Positions 27,165 to 37,047 are shown, counted from the first letter of the stretch. The stretch: DNA of 64,000 nucleotides from Mammaliicoccus fleurettii (GCF_003970575.1 NZ_RXWZ01000031.1:1-64000); one strand, 5' to 3'. Made by a program: numbers and translations. Notes: generated by a model from the letters alone, not told the origin.

Positions 27165-28205
27165 CTACTTATTAAAATACTTTCCTATTATCATATCTAA
27201 TGTATCTTCAGAAAGTTTTAAAGTGCTTTGTCCTGCTTTTTGCATCATTGCTGCTGTATTATCATCATTAAATTCTATTGATTTCGAGAAATATGGCGCA
27301 AATACATCAATAAAACTATTAAGCACTCTTTCATCATCTGTGATTGTGTTGATTTCAGAAAGTGGGGCAACTTCTAATTGTTGAAAGTCTAAATGTTTTT
27401 TTATTGTTTGGAATATAAATTCATTCGATGGTGGATGATTATTTGTAGCATGATATATTTTATGGTTTTCAGCGTAATCACTAGCTACAGTTAATACGTC
27501 AACAACATAATCGACTGGCACAAAATTTGAAGTATGGCTCGCATTTCCAAACAGTCTATAAATTTTGTTGTCATGTTGTCTTTCTATTTTTCTTTTGAAA
27601 ACTTTTAATGCTTTCATAAAGCCATATAAAGTAAAGTTTGAATCTGCTTCTCCAGTTTTAGAGTCTCCTATAACAATGGCTGGTCTAATAATTGAAGTTG
27701 CCATCGTTTCTCGTTGTGCTACGATATGTTCTGCTCTTATTTTTGTAGCTTCGTATGGATTATGTGTAGGTGACTCAAGTGAATGTAATGTTTCTTCGGC
27801 TTTGTTTTTCTCTCCGACTGTATAGGCTGTTGATACATAAATAAAATGTTTAGTATGTAATCGTTCAGCTAAATCCAAAGCATGCTTTGTTCCAATGTAG
27901 TTGATTTGATAAAGTTCATTTGCTAATTCAAAGTTGAATTTGACTAATGCAGCTAAGTGATAAAACTTATCCATTTGAGGTAAATTACTTATGACTTGAT
28001 CATTAACTCCACAAAATTCATTTGTAATGTCCCCGTGAATAAAATGGATTCTTGAATGAAATTGAGGGTCTAATTTTTCTAATAGTAATGTTTTTTTCTG
28101 TTCAGATCTGTATAAAATGTAAAAATGTTTCTGTGCATCTTTTGAAAGTGATTTTATTAATTCAGCACCTACAAAACCCGTTGCACCAGTTAAAAAGATG
28201 TTCAT
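27165..28205 (-). CDS. SDR family NAD(P)-dependent oxidoreductase (extended, NAD_binding_4 type)
   Basis: A 346-residue extended short-chain dehydrogenase/reductase. The Rossmann loop TGATGFVGAEL is at residues 5-15, an Asp-containing GDIT near 60, and the active-site YEATK near 150 following VSTAYTVG. The fold resembles the male-sterility/thioester reductase-like group (NAD_binding_4). Substrate is unknown. A homologue lies next to moaA in S. aureus as I recall, so the neighbourhood is conserved without implying a cofactor role. It is convergent with moaA and divergent from the Bcr-type gene. Confidence 0.88.
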   Translation of the reverse strand: MNIFLTGATGFVGAELIKSLSKDAQKHFYILYRSEQKKTLLLEKLDPQFHSRIHFIHGDITNEFCGVNDQVISNLPQMDKFYHLAALVKFNFELANELYQINYIGTKHALDLAERLHTKHFIYVSTAYTVGEKNKAEETLHSLESPTHNPYEATKIRAEHIVAQRETMATSIIRPAIVIGDSKTGEADSNFTLYGFMKALKVFKRKIERQHDNKIYRLFGNASHTSNFVPVDYVVDVLTVASDYAENHKIYHATNNHPPSNEFIFQTIKKHLDFQQLEVAPLSEINTITDDERVLNSFIDVFAPYFSKSIEFNDDNTAAMMQKAGQSTLKLSEDTLDMIIGKYFNK

Positions 28206-28292
28206 GATTCCACTCCGATTCTAAGTTTCTTATTATATTTTGAATGATGACATAGTGAAAGTAAAGCAATTTAATAATTGATTATATTTACA

Positions 28293-28322
28293 TTGCCTTT
28301 TGAATTTTGATAAGCATATAAT
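28293..28322 (+). promoter_or_regulatory. promoter of the Bcr/CflA-type gene
   Basis: TTGCCT (28293-28298) and TATAAT (28317-28322), 18-bp spacer, about 30 bp before the start codon. Confidence 0.5.
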
Positions 28323-28354
28323 GAAAGGTAAGAGTGATAAAAGGAGCGTATTTC

Positions 28355-29554
28355 ATGAATGAACAAAAGATGACAAAGCCCTCACTATTTTTAATAGTGA
28401 TTTTAGGTTTATTAACAGCATTTGGGCCATTTTCGATTGATATGTATTTACCAGCGTTACCTGAAATTAGTCACGACTTTGATACGACAACTTCTAATAC
28501 TCAGTTAACATTAACATTATTTATGATTGGTCTAGCGATTGGACAAGTCTTTGTCGGACCACTTTCAGACTTTATTGGAAGAAAAAAACCACTAATGGTT
28601 GCTTTAATTGTTTATACGATTGCATCAGTTTTATGTGTGTTTGCACCGAATATATACATCATGATGGCACTTAGATTTATTCAAGGATTTACAGGTGGAG
28701 CTGGAGCGGTTATTTCCCGGGCAATATCAAGCGACTTATATACAGGTAAAGCACTGACGAAATTTTTAGCTATATTGATGTTAGTGAATGGTGTAGCGCC
28801 GATATTAGCGCCAGTATTAGGAGGCGTTATTTTATCATTTTCAACTTGGAAAATGGTGTTTATTCTTTTGACAGTGTTTGGATTAATTATGTTTAGTTTG
28901 TCATCAATCAAATTAACGGAATCTTTACCGGAAGAGAAACGTTCATCAGGCAGAATAAGTGAAGTTTTAAATGATTTTAAAAACTTGTTACAAAGTCCAA
29001 AGTTTTTATTACCTTTATTTATTCAAGGTTGTACATATGCATTACTTTTTAGTTACATATCCGCTTCATCATTTATCACACAGTCTGTATATCATATTTC
29101 ACCACTCGCATTTAGTTGGATGTTTGCTTTTAACGGACTTGGATTAATATTATCAGGACAAGTCATTAATAAACTAGTTGATTATTATGATGAACACTTA
29201 TTAATGCGTTTATTCGGTATGATACAAATAGTAGGTGTTGTCATTGTGTCAATAACTTTGATAAATGGATGGCCACTATGGCTGTTAATAATTGGATTCT
29301 TTATTCTAGTTAGTCCGGTTTCAGCAATTGGGACGACTGGATTTTCGATTGCTATGGCTAACAATAAAGGCGGGGCAGGTAGTGCAGCTAGCTTATTAGG
29401 ATTATCTCAATTCTTATTTGGTGGCTTAGTATCACCGTTAGTAGGGATTAGAGGAGAACAGGATGTATTTCCTTATGTGTTTACGATTATTATTGTGTCT
29501 ATTTTATTGATAATATTATATTTCATAAATAGTAGAGTTTTTAGAACAACGTAA
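28355..29554 (+). CDS. Bcr/CflA family multidrug efflux MFS transporter
   Basis: A 399-residue major facilitator with 12 predicted helices. The drug:H+ antiporter motif is visible as GPLSDFIGRKKPL near residues 67-80, and the N-terminal FSIDMYLPALPEI is the signature of the Bcr/CflA subfamily (bicyclomycin, chloramphenicol, sulfonamide exporters). Actual substrates are unknown. The start is ATG 28355 with AAAGGAG 7 bp upstream; a GTG at 28334 precedes the ribosome site. Confidence 0.92.
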   Translation: MNEQKMTKPSLFLIVILGLLTAFGPFSIDMYLPALPEISHDFDTTTSNTQLTLTLFMIGLAIGQVFVGPLSDFIGRKKPLMVALIVYTIASVLCVFAPNIYIMMALRFIQGFTGGAGAVISRAISSDLYTGKALTKFLAILMLVNGVAPILAPVLGGVILSFSTWKMVFILLTVFGLIMFSLSSIKLTESLPEEKRSSGRISEVLNDFKNLLQSPKFLLPLFIQGCTYALLFSYISASSFITQSVYHISPLAFSWMFAFNGLGLILSGQVINKLVDYYDEHLLMRLFGMIQIVGVVIVSITLINGWPLWLLIIGFFILVSPVSAIGTTGFSIAMANNKGGAGSAASLLGLSQFLFGGLVSPLVGIRGEQDVFPYVFTIIIVSILLIILYFINSRVFRTT

Positions 29555-29566
29555 TAGAGATAAGAA

Positions 29567-29590
29567 ACGCGCATTTTTTAAAAGGCGCGT
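29567..29590. terminator. short hairpin between convergent genes
   Basis: ACGCGC (29567-29572) pairs with GCGCGT (29585-29590), with T and A runs in the loop and beyond; it could serve both directions. Confidence 0.45.
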
Positions 29591-29605
29591 ATTATTTATT
29601 TAAAC

Positions 29606-29863
29606 TTAATTTGCATAAACATTAACGTAAACACTTTGAATAATTAGTGATAAATGGATTAATGCTATAATAGTACTGAGAATGGCTATAAATAAAACGG
29701 ATTTTCGAGCATTTTCAAGTATAAATACGATGCTTAATAAGAATGTAAAAGCTACAACTATAATACGATAACTTAAATAATTAATAGTGACATCAAAGTT
29801 AAGGCTAATGATAATCAATATAATATTTAGGATAATAAAAAATGATAGAAATAATTGTCTCAT
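29606..29863 (-). CDS. small membrane protein of unknown function
   Basis: An 85-residue protein with three hydrophobic helices (about 4-24, 32-50 and 57-80) and a short NVYAN tail. I recognise no family. The start is placed at ATG 29863, 9 bases after AGGA; a TTG three codons earlier is also possible. It stands alone, convergent with the Bcr-type transporter and divergent from fmhB. Confidence 0.6.
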   Translation of the reverse strand: MRQLFLSFFIILNIILIIISLNFDVTINYLSYRIIVVAFTFLLSIVFILENARKSVLFIAILSTIIALIHLSLIIQSVYVNVYAN

Positions 29864-29985
29864 GTATTTCAATCCTAACTGTATGGTTTATGAAACAAGT
29901 ATAACAAATAATGGGCTTTTGCGTGAAATTGTAGTATGTTTCATTGTATAATTGAGAGACGAATTGATAAAAAGGAGATTTATAA

Positions 29986-31242
29986 ATGACGATAAAGAAA
30001 ATGAATATCACTCATGAGCAACATGATGAATTTGTAAAGCAACATCCAAATGGTGATATGTTGCAACTTACAAAGTGGGCAGAATCCAAAAAGCTTACAG
30101 GTTGGTATTCTCGTCGTATTGCTGTTGGTGACGGCGAAACGTTAACAGGAGTTGCACAACTATTATTTAAAAAAGTACCAAAATTACCATATACTTTATG
30201 TTATATATCTAGAGGATTTGTTGTAGATTATAAAGACGAAACTTCTGTTAAAGTACTTTTTGAATTGTCTAAAGAGATGGCTAGACATGAAAAAAGTTAT
30301 GCAATCAAAATTGATCCAGATATAGAAGTGGACCAATCAGAAGGCGTACTTGAGTATTTAACTTCTTTAGGATTTGAACATAAAGGATTTGAAGATGGAT
30401 TAAGTAAGACTTATATTCAACCACGTATGACAATGATTACTAAAATTGATCAATCTGAAGAAGATTTAATGCAAAGTTTTGATAAAAGAAATCGCTCACG
30501 TGTAAGAAACTCTTTAAAACGAGGAACAGAGTTAATTATCGGGAATCGTGATGATTTAAAAATCTTCGCTCAAATCATGGAAGAAACAGGAGAAAGAGAC
30601 AACTTCTTAACGAGAGATGTGTCTTATTTTGAGAATATTTATGATCACTTACATCCTGATGGAGACTGTGAAATATTTTTAGTGAAAGTTGTACCTGATA
30701 ATGTGTTGGAGGATTTATTTAAAGAAAGAGATGCATTATTAGAAGAAAAAGAAAAACTTGAAGGTAGAAGACAAACTAAAAAAGTTGTTAACCAATTGAA
30801 TGATGCTGATGAAAAATTAGGTAATTACGAAAAGCGTATTCAAGAAATGGAAGAATTAAAAGAGAAAAAGCCAGATGGTGTTTATTTATCTGGTGGAATA
30901 CTTATCTTCTCCGGTAAGAAATCGTATTACTTATATGGAGCTTCATCTAATGAATATCGTGAGTTTTTACCAAATCACCGTATGATAATCGAAATGATGC
31001 GTTTTGCTAAAGAAAAAGGTGCTGATAAATTTGATTTTGGTGGTACAGACAACGACCCAGATCAAGATCACGAACATTATGGTTTATGGGCATTCAAGAG
31101 AGTATGGGGAACATACTTAAGTGAGAAGATTGGTGAGTTCGATTATGTACTGAACAGACCATTATATACAGCAATAGAAAAGGTTAAGCCAGCTTTTACA
31201 ACTTATAAGCGAAAAATAGAAAAGAAAATCAAAAGAAACTAA
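29986..31242 (+). CDS. fmhB: lipid II:glycine glycyltransferase FmhB/FemX
   Basis: A 418-residue peptidyltransferase of the FemABX family. In S. aureus FmhB adds the first glycine of the pentaglycine bridge to lipid II from glycyl-tRNA and is essential. The N-terminal GNAT-like subdomain contains PNGDMLQLTKWAESKKLTGW, the second has MTMITKIDQSEEDLMQSF; residues ~240-290 form the long antiparallel coiled-coil arm, and the C-terminus has the YLYGASSNEYR and DFGGTDNDPDQDHEHYGL blocks. Strong similarity to S. aureus FmhB, rather than FemA/B, throughout. AAGGAG lies upstream of the ATG. Confidence 0.95.
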   Translation: MTIKKMNITHEQHDEFVKQHPNGDMLQLTKWAESKKLTGWYSRRIAVGDGETLTGVAQLLFKKVPKLPYTLCYISRGFVVDYKDETSVKVLFELSKEMARHEKSYAIKIDPDIEVDQSEGVLEYLTSLGFEHKGFEDGLSKTYIQPRMTMITKIDQSEEDLMQSFDKRNRSRVRNSLKRGTELIIGNRDDLKIFAQIMEETGERDNFLTRDVSYFENIYDHLHPDGDCEIFLVKVVPDNVLEDLFKERDALLEEKEKLEGRRQTKKVVNQLNDADEKLGNYEKRIQEMEELKEKKPDGVYLSGGILIFSGKKSYYLYGASSNEYREFLPNHRMIIEMMRFAKEKGADKFDFGGTDNDPDQDHEHYGLWAFKRVWGTYLSEKIGEFDYVLNRPLYTAIEKVKPAFTTYKRKIEKKIKRN

Positions 31243-31251
31243 TATAGATTA

Positions 31252-31295
31252 AAAGCACTAAAACTTTAAATTATTTAAATTTTAGTGCTTTCTTT
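31252..31295 (+). terminator. fmhB terminator
   Basis: AAAGCACTAAAA (31252-31263) pairs with TTTTAGTGCTTT (31280-31291), followed by a T/C-rich run. Confidence 0.7.
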
Positions 31296-31365
31296 CTGTA
31301 AAGGTGTTATTACAATGAAATTTAATATAAAATAATTTACAAAAGTAGAAATAGGAGGAAATTGA

Positions 31366-34300
31366 GTGGTCCAAAAAATGATTAAGTTTTCGCTGAATAA
31401 TAAGTTCGCAATTTTGTTAATGACGATTATTATATTGCTTGGTGGAATATATTCAGCTTTTAAAATGAAACTAGAGTTATTACCGGATGTAACGACACCT
31501 GTTATTACAGTTACAACACCTTATCCAGGAGCAACGCCTGAAAGTGTTTTGGAGAATGTAACTGAACCAGTTGAGAAAGAAGTACAAAATCTGGAAGGTG
31601 TACAAAATGTAACAAGTCAATCTTTAGAAAATGCTTCAGCAATTACGTTAGAATATACATACCAAACAGACATGGATGAAGCAGAAACAGAATTAAGAAA
31701 GAAATTAGAGGCACTTGATTTACCAGAAGGTGTACAAGACCCTGACATGAGTAGAATGTCTATGTATTCATTCCCAGTCGTAAGTTACTCTATTTCTGAT
31801 AAGAACAATAATTTAGAAAAAGCTACAAAACAAATGCAATCAGACTTAATTCCGAAGCTTGAAAAAGTTGATGGTGTACAGAGTGTTTCATTATCTGGTC
31901 AAACTTTAGAAGAAGTCAATTTAGAATTTGATCAAAATGAATTAACAAAACGCGGCATGAGTGAAGATGAAGTACTACAATATATTGATGGTGCGACAAA
32001 AGAATCACCACTGGGCTTATATACTTTTGGTGATGATTTAAAATCTATTGTAGTTGATGGTAGATTTACTTCAATAAAAGCATTAAATGATTTAGAAATT
32101 CCAATGACTGGTGGCGCGTCTAGTGGAGGCCAACAAGCTTCACAAGGTGATGTAGGTCAAGCACAACAAGCTAGTCAATCAGGTGATGAAGAATCAAGCG
32201 CATCTCCAAGTATCCCATCTGTTAAATTATCAGACATTGCAGACGTGAAAAAAGAGAAAAAACGTGACTCAATCTCTAAAACAAACGGTAAAGATGCATT
32301 AGCATTACAAGTTACAAAGGCAACTGATGCAAACTTAGTAGACGTAGTAGATAACGTAGATAAAGAAGTAGAAGCATATAAAAAAGATCATAAAAATATA
32401 GAATCTGTTCAGTTAATGGAAACAGCATCTACGATCAAAGATTCAGTGTCTACCATGGTAGAAAAAGCTTTAATTGGTTCAATCGTGGCAGTTATTATTA
32501 TCTTATTCTTCTTAAGAGATATTAAGTCTACCATTATAGCAATGGTTTCAATTCCAATGTCATTATTAATGGCATTAATAGGATTAAAGGCAATGGATGT
32601 TTCGCTCAATATTTTAACATTAGGAGCATTAACAGTTGCAATTGGACGAGTTATAGATGATTCCATTGTTGTTATAGAAAATATATATCGGAGAATGTCA
32701 GATAAAGGTGAAACATTAAGAGGTAGTAAACTCATAACAAGTGCAACAAAAGAAATGTTTATTCCGATCATGTCTTCAACTATCGTTACAATAGTTGTGT
32801 TCTTACCATTAGCATTTGTAACAGGTCAAATAGGTGAAATGTTTAGACCATTTGCTTTAGCAGTTGCATTTAGTTTATTAGCTTCACTGCTTATAGCATT
32901 AACTATTGTACCTGTGTTATCACACATATTCTTTAGAAATGGTATTAAAAAGGCGAAGAAAGAAAAAGGTCAGTGGTTAGCGAATAAATATAAAGGTATT
33001 TTGAAATGGAATTTAAATCATAAATGGTTAGTTATCTTATTGAGTATAGTACTTGTAGTTGCAAGTATTGCACTTGTATTTACACCTTATATAGGTAAAT
33101 CATTCATTGATACAGGCGAAGACAAAATGTTAGCTCTCACATATAAACCATCTCCAGGTGAGAAAGAAGAACAAGTAGTAAAAAATGGAGAACAAGCTGA
33201 GAAATATTTATCAAAAGATAAAAATGTAGAGTTTGTACAATACAGTGTAGGTGGGGAAAATCCATTCAATCCATCTGCTAAAAATGATATGGCTTTAATG
33301 GTGAAGTATGATAAAGACACACCTAATTGGGATAAAGTTGGTAAAGATGTAATGGACCATGTAGGCTCATTAAACCATAAAGGTGAATGGAAACAACAAG
33401 ACTTTTCAACTGGTGGAACAGCTAATGAAGTTTCAGTGAATGTTTCTGGACCATCTACAGAATCAATAGAAGGAACAGTTAAAGATGTTGAAAATGAAAT
33501 GAAGAAAGTTAAAGGTGTTGAAAATGTTAGTTCAAACCTTTCAGAGTCATACGAGCAATACGATGTAAAAGTGGATCAAAATAAAGCGAGTAAGCTAGGA
33601 CTATCCGCAGGTCAAATAGCAATGACGCTTAATCAAACAACTCAAGATAAAGTTGTAACTAAATTAAATGATGATGGTAAGTCTATTGATGTAAAACTGA
33701 CTAAGAAAGAAGAAACAGATTGGTCAGAAGAGAAGTTGAAAGATACAAAAATCACTTCACCATTAGGAAAAGATGTTACATTGAGTGATATCGCAACACT
33801 AGAAAAAACAACTTCACCGGATACAATTACTAGAGAAAATGATAAAATCTCAGTATCTGTAGATGCTAAAATTACAGCAGATGATGTTGCAAAAGTAACA
33901 ACAGATGTAAATCAAAAAGTATCAAATATCGATACACCTTCTGATGTAGATTTAAATGTTGGTGGTACGAATGATGATATTAATGAAGCAATAGAACAGT
34001 TAGTATTGGCAATGGCGGCAGCAATTCTTATTGTCTACTTAGTTATTGTATTAACATTCAAAGGTGGATTAGCACCATTTGCTATATTATTCTCATTACC
34101 AGTATCTATAATTGGTGTAATCGTCGGACTATTAGTAACTCAAGAAACGATCTCAGTACCAAGTATGATCGGTATGTTGATGTTAATCGGTATCGTTGTA
34201 ACCAATGCTATTGTATTAATTGATAGAGTAATTAATATGGAACAAGCAGGAATGTCAACAAGGGAAGCATTAATTGAAGCGGCTGGTACCCGTTTAAGAC

Positions 34301-34518
34301 CTATTCTCATGACTGCAATCGCTACAATAGGAGCACTAGTGCCACTATTATTTGGTGGAGGTAGTTCAGTATTAATTTCTAAAGCATTAGCAATTACAGT
34401 AATCGGTGGATTAATTTCATCTACAATTTTAACTTTACTTGTAGTACCAATCTCTTATGAAATTATTATGAAATTTAAAAAGAAAATATTTAAAGGTTCT
34501 AAAGAACAAATAGACTAA
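31366..34518 (+). CDS. RND efflux transporter permease (AcrB/HAE type)
   Basis: A 1050-residue RND-family pump with the two-fold layout of an N-terminal helix, large extracytoplasmic loop, helix bundle, second loop and second bundle. Motif GRVIDDSIVVIENIYRR near residue 430 carries the proton-relay aspartates and GIVVTNAIVLIDRV is its C-terminal counterpart. A Gly/Ser/Gln-rich linker at about 246-285 is unusual among AcrB proteins but also occurs in the S. aureus homologue next to fmhB. No membrane-fusion or outer-membrane partner is nearby, as expected in a Gram-positive. The start is GTG 31366, 7 bp after AGGAGG. Substrate is unknown; lipid or drug export is a guess. Confidence 0.92.
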   Translation: MVQKMIKFSLNNKFAILLMTIIILLGGIYSAFKMKLELLPDVTTPVITVTTPYPGATPESVLENVTEPVEKEVQNLEGVQNVTSQSLENASAITLEYTYQTDMDEAETELRKKLEALDLPEGVQDPDMSRMSMYSFPVVSYSISDKNNNLEKATKQMQSDLIPKLEKVDGVQSVSLSGQTLEEVNLEFDQNELTKRGMSEDEVLQYIDGATKESPLGLYTFGDDLKSIVVDGRFTSIKALNDLEIPMTGGASSGGQQASQGDVGQAQQASQSGDEESSASPSIPSVKLSDIADVKKEKKRDSISKTNGKDALALQVTKATDANLVDVVDNVDKEVEAYKKDHKNIESVQLMETASTIKDSVSTMVEKALIGSIVAVIIILFFLRDIKSTIIAMVSIPMSLLMALIGLKAMDVSLNILTLGALTVAIGRVIDDSIVVIENIYRRMSDKGETLRGSKLITSATKEMFIPIMSSTIVTIVVFLPLAFVTGQIGEMFRPFALAVAFSLLASLLIALTIVPVLSHIFFRNGIKKAKKEKGQWLANKYKGILKWNLNHKWLVILLSIVLVVASIALVFTPYIGKSFIDTGEDKMLALTYKPSPGEKEEQVVKNGEQAEKYLSKDKNVEFVQYSVGGENPFNPSAKNDMALMVKYDKDTPNWDKVGKDVMDHVGSLNHKGEWKQQDFSTGGTANEVSVNVSGPSTESIEGTVKDVENEMKKVKGVENVSSNLSESYEQYDVKVDQNKASKLGLSAGQIAMTLNQTTQDKVVTKLNDDGKSIDVKLTKKEETDWSEEKLKDTKITSPLGKDVTLSDIATLEKTTSPDTITRENDKISVSVDAKITADDVAKVTTDVNQKVSNIDTPSDVDLNVGGTNDDINEAIEQLVLAMAAAILIVYLVIVLTFKGGLAPFAILFSLPVSIIGVIVGLLVTQETISVPSMIGMLMLIGIVVTNAIVLIDRVINMEQAGMSTREALIEAAGTRLRPILMTAIATIGALVPLLFGGGSSVLISKALAITVIGGLISSTILTLLVVPISYEIIMKFKKKIFKGSKEQID

Positions 34519-34523
34519 ACTTT

Positions 34524-34559
34524 AACCTCTCAATCCGCTTGCTGGATTGAGAGGTTTTA
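34524..34559 (+). terminator. RND gene terminator
   Basis: AACCTCTCAATCC (34524-34536) pairs perfectly with GGATTGAGAGGTT (34543-34555), followed by TTATATTTT. Confidence 0.85.
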
Positions 34560-34682
34560 TATTTTCTATTATTTATTTCTTAGTACGTTAATAAGAAAAA
34601 GCTTGTACGACTTTCATACTTTGATAGAATATATTCATATACAATTTTAGTCAGAAAATTTTAATTTTGAGGAGTCGTTACT

Positions 34683-35843
34683 GTGCCGATATCAAAACTA
34701 TTATCAGAAATACCAGACAGTTACTTTGGAAAGACAATGGGGCGTAAGGTTGAACATGGTCCACTACCTCTTATAAATATGGCTGTAGGAATACCTGATG
34801 GTGAAACACCTAAAGTTATTGTTGATGAATTTATTAATGCTATTCAAAAAACTGAAAATCAAAAATATGGTGCATTTCATGGTAAAGATGCTTTTAAACA
34901 AGCTATCGTTGATTTTTATAAAAGGCATTATGATGTGACGTTAGATAAAGAAGAGGAAGTATGTATTTTGTTTGGTACGAAAAATGGATTAGTTGAATTA
35001 CCTCTTTGTGTTGTTGAACCTGATGATTATGTATTATTGCCAAATCCAGGATATACAGATTATTTAGCTGGTGTATTACTTGCTAGAGCCAAGCCGTATT
35101 CTTTAGAATTAACTTCTGAAAATCACTACTTACCTATATGGGATAATGTAGAGGATGAAATTATAGATAAGACAAAACTTATTTATTTAACGTACCCAAA
35201 CAATCCGACTGGTTCTGTAGCTAGTAAACAATTTTTTGATGATACTATCAATAGATTTAAGAATAGTCAAACGAATATCGTACATGACTTTGCGTATAGT
35301 GCATTTGGATTTGATAAGAAAAATCCAAGTATTCTTCAGTCAGAAGGTGCAAAAGACACTGCAATAGAAGTATATTCGCTGTCTAAAGGTTATAATATGT
35401 CAGGTTATAGGGTTGGATTTGCAGTAGGTAATAAAGAAATGATAGCTGCCTTGAAAAAGTATCAAACACATACTCATGCTGGTATGTTTGGTGCTTTACA
35501 AGATGCTAGTACGGTCGCTTTAAATGAATGTGATGATTTTCTTATTAAGCAAAATGAAATTTTTAAAAACAGAAGAAATAAATTTGAAGCATCTTTAAGA
35601 GAAGCCAATTTACCTTTTGAACCAATGAAAGGTGGTATATTCTTATGGTTACAGACTCCACCTAAATATGATGGAGAAGCGTTCGTCGAATATCTCTTGA
35701 AAGAACAATCCATTTTAGTGGCACCAGGCATTCCGTTTGGTGATAATGGGAAGGACTATGTAAGAATATCATTAGCTTTAAGTGATTCAGAATTGTCAGA
35801 AGGTGCTTCAAGGTTACAAGAACTTGCTCATTTATATAAATAA
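34683..35843 (+). CDS. pyridoxal phosphate-dependent aminotransferase (class I/II)
   Basis: A 386-residue fold-type I aminotransferase. The PLP-binding lysine is Lys235 in SLSKGYNMSGYR, with NNPTG near 173, the aspartate of HDFAYS near 202 and the C-terminal substrate-binding arginine in YVRISLA. The pattern resembles the LL-diaminopimelate/aspartate-type group, but the exact substrate cannot be read from sequence. It starts with GTG, with GAGGAG upstream. A weak promoter (TTGTAC at 34603, TAGAAT at 34625, 16-bp spacer) precedes it. It is a single-gene unit ending in a hairpin. Confidence 0.9.
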   Translation: MPISKLLSEIPDSYFGKTMGRKVEHGPLPLINMAVGIPDGETPKVIVDEFINAIQKTENQKYGAFHGKDAFKQAIVDFYKRHYDVTLDKEEEVCILFGTKNGLVELPLCVVEPDDYVLLPNPGYTDYLAGVLLARAKPYSLELTSENHYLPIWDNVEDEIIDKTKLIYLTYPNNPTGSVASKQFFDDTINRFKNSQTNIVHDFAYSAFGFDKKNPSILQSEGAKDTAIEVYSLSKGYNMSGYRVGFAVGNKEMIAALKKYQTHTHAGMFGALQDASTVALNECDDFLIKQNEIFKNRRNKFEASLREANLPFEPMKGGIFLWLQTPPKYDGEAFVEYLLKEQSILVAPGIPFGDNGKDYVRISLALSDSELSEGASRLQELAHLYK

Positions 35844-35847
35844 AAAA

Positions 35848-35897
35848 GGGGTGGGACAGAAATCTAATTTTATAAAAAAGATTTCGTTGTCCCACCC
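35848..35897. terminator. bidirectional terminator, GGGACAGAAATC-type staphylococcal hairpin
   Basis: GGGTGGGACA with AAATCT (35848-35865) pairs with AGATTT and TTGTCCCACCC (35879-35897). It lies between the convergent aminotransferase and small membrane protein genes and belongs to the same GGGACA family as the hairpin at 6828. Confidence 0.8.
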
Positions 35898-35908
35898 ACA
35901 ATGTCATT

Positions 35909-36229
35909 CTAAAAAGTAATAAATAATAATATGACATAAATAATAAGTATGAATATTGTCATATAATTCAATAACTTGGTTGCTTTTTTATCTTTAATTC
36001 GATATTTGAATGCTGTAATTTCTATGTTAATGACTAAACAAACAAGAACTGCTACAATCCACCAAATTTGTATGGAGAATCCAAACACGATACTACCAAG
36101 AAATACTATAAGCATGAGTCCCATTATGAATCTTAAAGCTTGAGTAAGCATTGTATGTAGTTGATATATACTTAAATAACTTATAATAAGATAAGTAAGG
36201 GTAAATAATAAAAGTATGAGAATTAACAT
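35909..36229 (-). CDS. small membrane protein, unknown function
   Basis: A 106-residue hydrophobic protein with about four transmembrane helices (roughly 2-22, 30-50, 53-72 and 86-105) and a short cationic loop KYRIKDKKATK before the last one. I recognise no family. AAAGGAAAA lies upstream of the ATG. It follows the coiled-coil gene by 15 bp and is probably co-transcribed with it. Confidence 0.7.
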   Translation of the reverse strand: MLILILLLFTLTYLIISYLSIYQLHTMLTQALRFIMGLMLIVFLGSIVFGFSIQIWWIVAVLVCLVINIEITAFKYRIKDKKATKLLNYMTIFILIIYVILLFITF

Positions 36230-36244
36230 AATGTTTTCCTTTCG

Positions 36245-36412
36245 TTAATCTTGATTTAATTGAGAGCGTACTTTGCTGATTTCTTCTTCTATTTGAACAA
36301 GTTGTTTTTCTAATAAATCAGTTGCATGACCAGTAGACTCTCTTTTTTCTAAATCATTTTGTATACGTACGTAATCATATTTTAGTTCAGAAAGTTGTTG
36401 GTTTAAATCCAT
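36245..36412 (-). CDS. short coiled-coil protein (SE1832-like)
   Basis: A 55-residue acidic, fully helical protein with heptad-like leucines and isoleucines (QQLSELKYDYVRIQNDLEK start). It resembles a short uncharacterised protein conserved in staphylococci; I recall the label SE1832 family, not verified. The start is ATG 36412 with AAAGGAG upstream; a longer frame to 36550 runs across the divergent gene. It heads a two-gene unit with the membrane protein downstream. Confidence 0.75.
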   Translation of the reverse strand: MDLNQQLSELKYDYVRIQNDLEKRESTGHATDLLEKQLVQIEEEISKVRSQLNQD

Positions 36413-36460
36413 TTTAAACACTCCTTTTAAATTAAAATTATCATTGAAGTAGGTGATAAA

Positions 36461-36943
36461 TTGAAAAAAGTAAAAACTAACGCAATGCGTATTCTTGATC
36501 AATATAATATATTTTATCATACTCATGAATTTAAAATAGGAAAAAATCATTTAGATGGTCATCAAGTGGCTAAATTAATTCAGAAGCCAGAAAACCAAGT
36601 ATTTAAAACACTTATATTTATGAACAACAAAAGTGAATATTTTGTCTTTGTTATACCAGTAGTTGAACATTTAGATATTAAAAAAGCAAGCAAAGCTGTT
36701 GGACAGAAGAAAATTGAGCTTCTACCATTAGAACAACTTACAAAAGTAACTGGATATGTAAGAGGTGGATGTTCACCAATAGGCATAAAAAAATCATTTC
36801 AAACTGTAATTGATTTAAGTGCTGAATCACTATCCTCGATTATAATAAGTGCAGGTAAGCGAGGATATCAAATAGAACTAAATCCACATGATTTAGATAA
36901 AGTTTTGAACGTAAGCTTTGATAATATTGTTAAGGATAACTAA
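36461..36943 (+). CDS. ybaK: Cys-tRNA(Pro) deacylase, YbaK/EbsC family
   Basis: A 160-residue YbaK-type trans-editing protein that hydrolyses Cys-tRNA(Pro), protecting translation fidelity. Family segments HTHEF near residue 20, KTLIF near 48, the conserved lysine region before FVFVIPV, and GYVRGGCSPIGIKK near 108-122 are all visible. It starts with a TTG (AGGTGA upstream); an ATG eight codons later has no ribosome site. It is divergent from the 36412 gene with only 48 bp between, so the promoters must overlap. Confidence 0.88.
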   Translation: MKKVKTNAMRILDQYNIFYHTHEFKIGKNHLDGHQVAKLIQKPENQVFKTLIFMNNKSEYFVFVIPVVEHLDIKKASKAVGQKKIELLPLEQLTKVTGYVRGGCSPIGIKKSFQTVIDLSAESLSSIIISAGKRGYQIELNPHDLDKVLNVSFDNIVKDN

Positions 36944-37047
36944 ACTAATTTTAGTATAAATTATTAATATTTCAAACAAAAAGTGTGCATAGAATTTAAA
37001 CAATTGTTAATATATATAAATGTGAGTTTGATGAAAGAAGTGATAAA

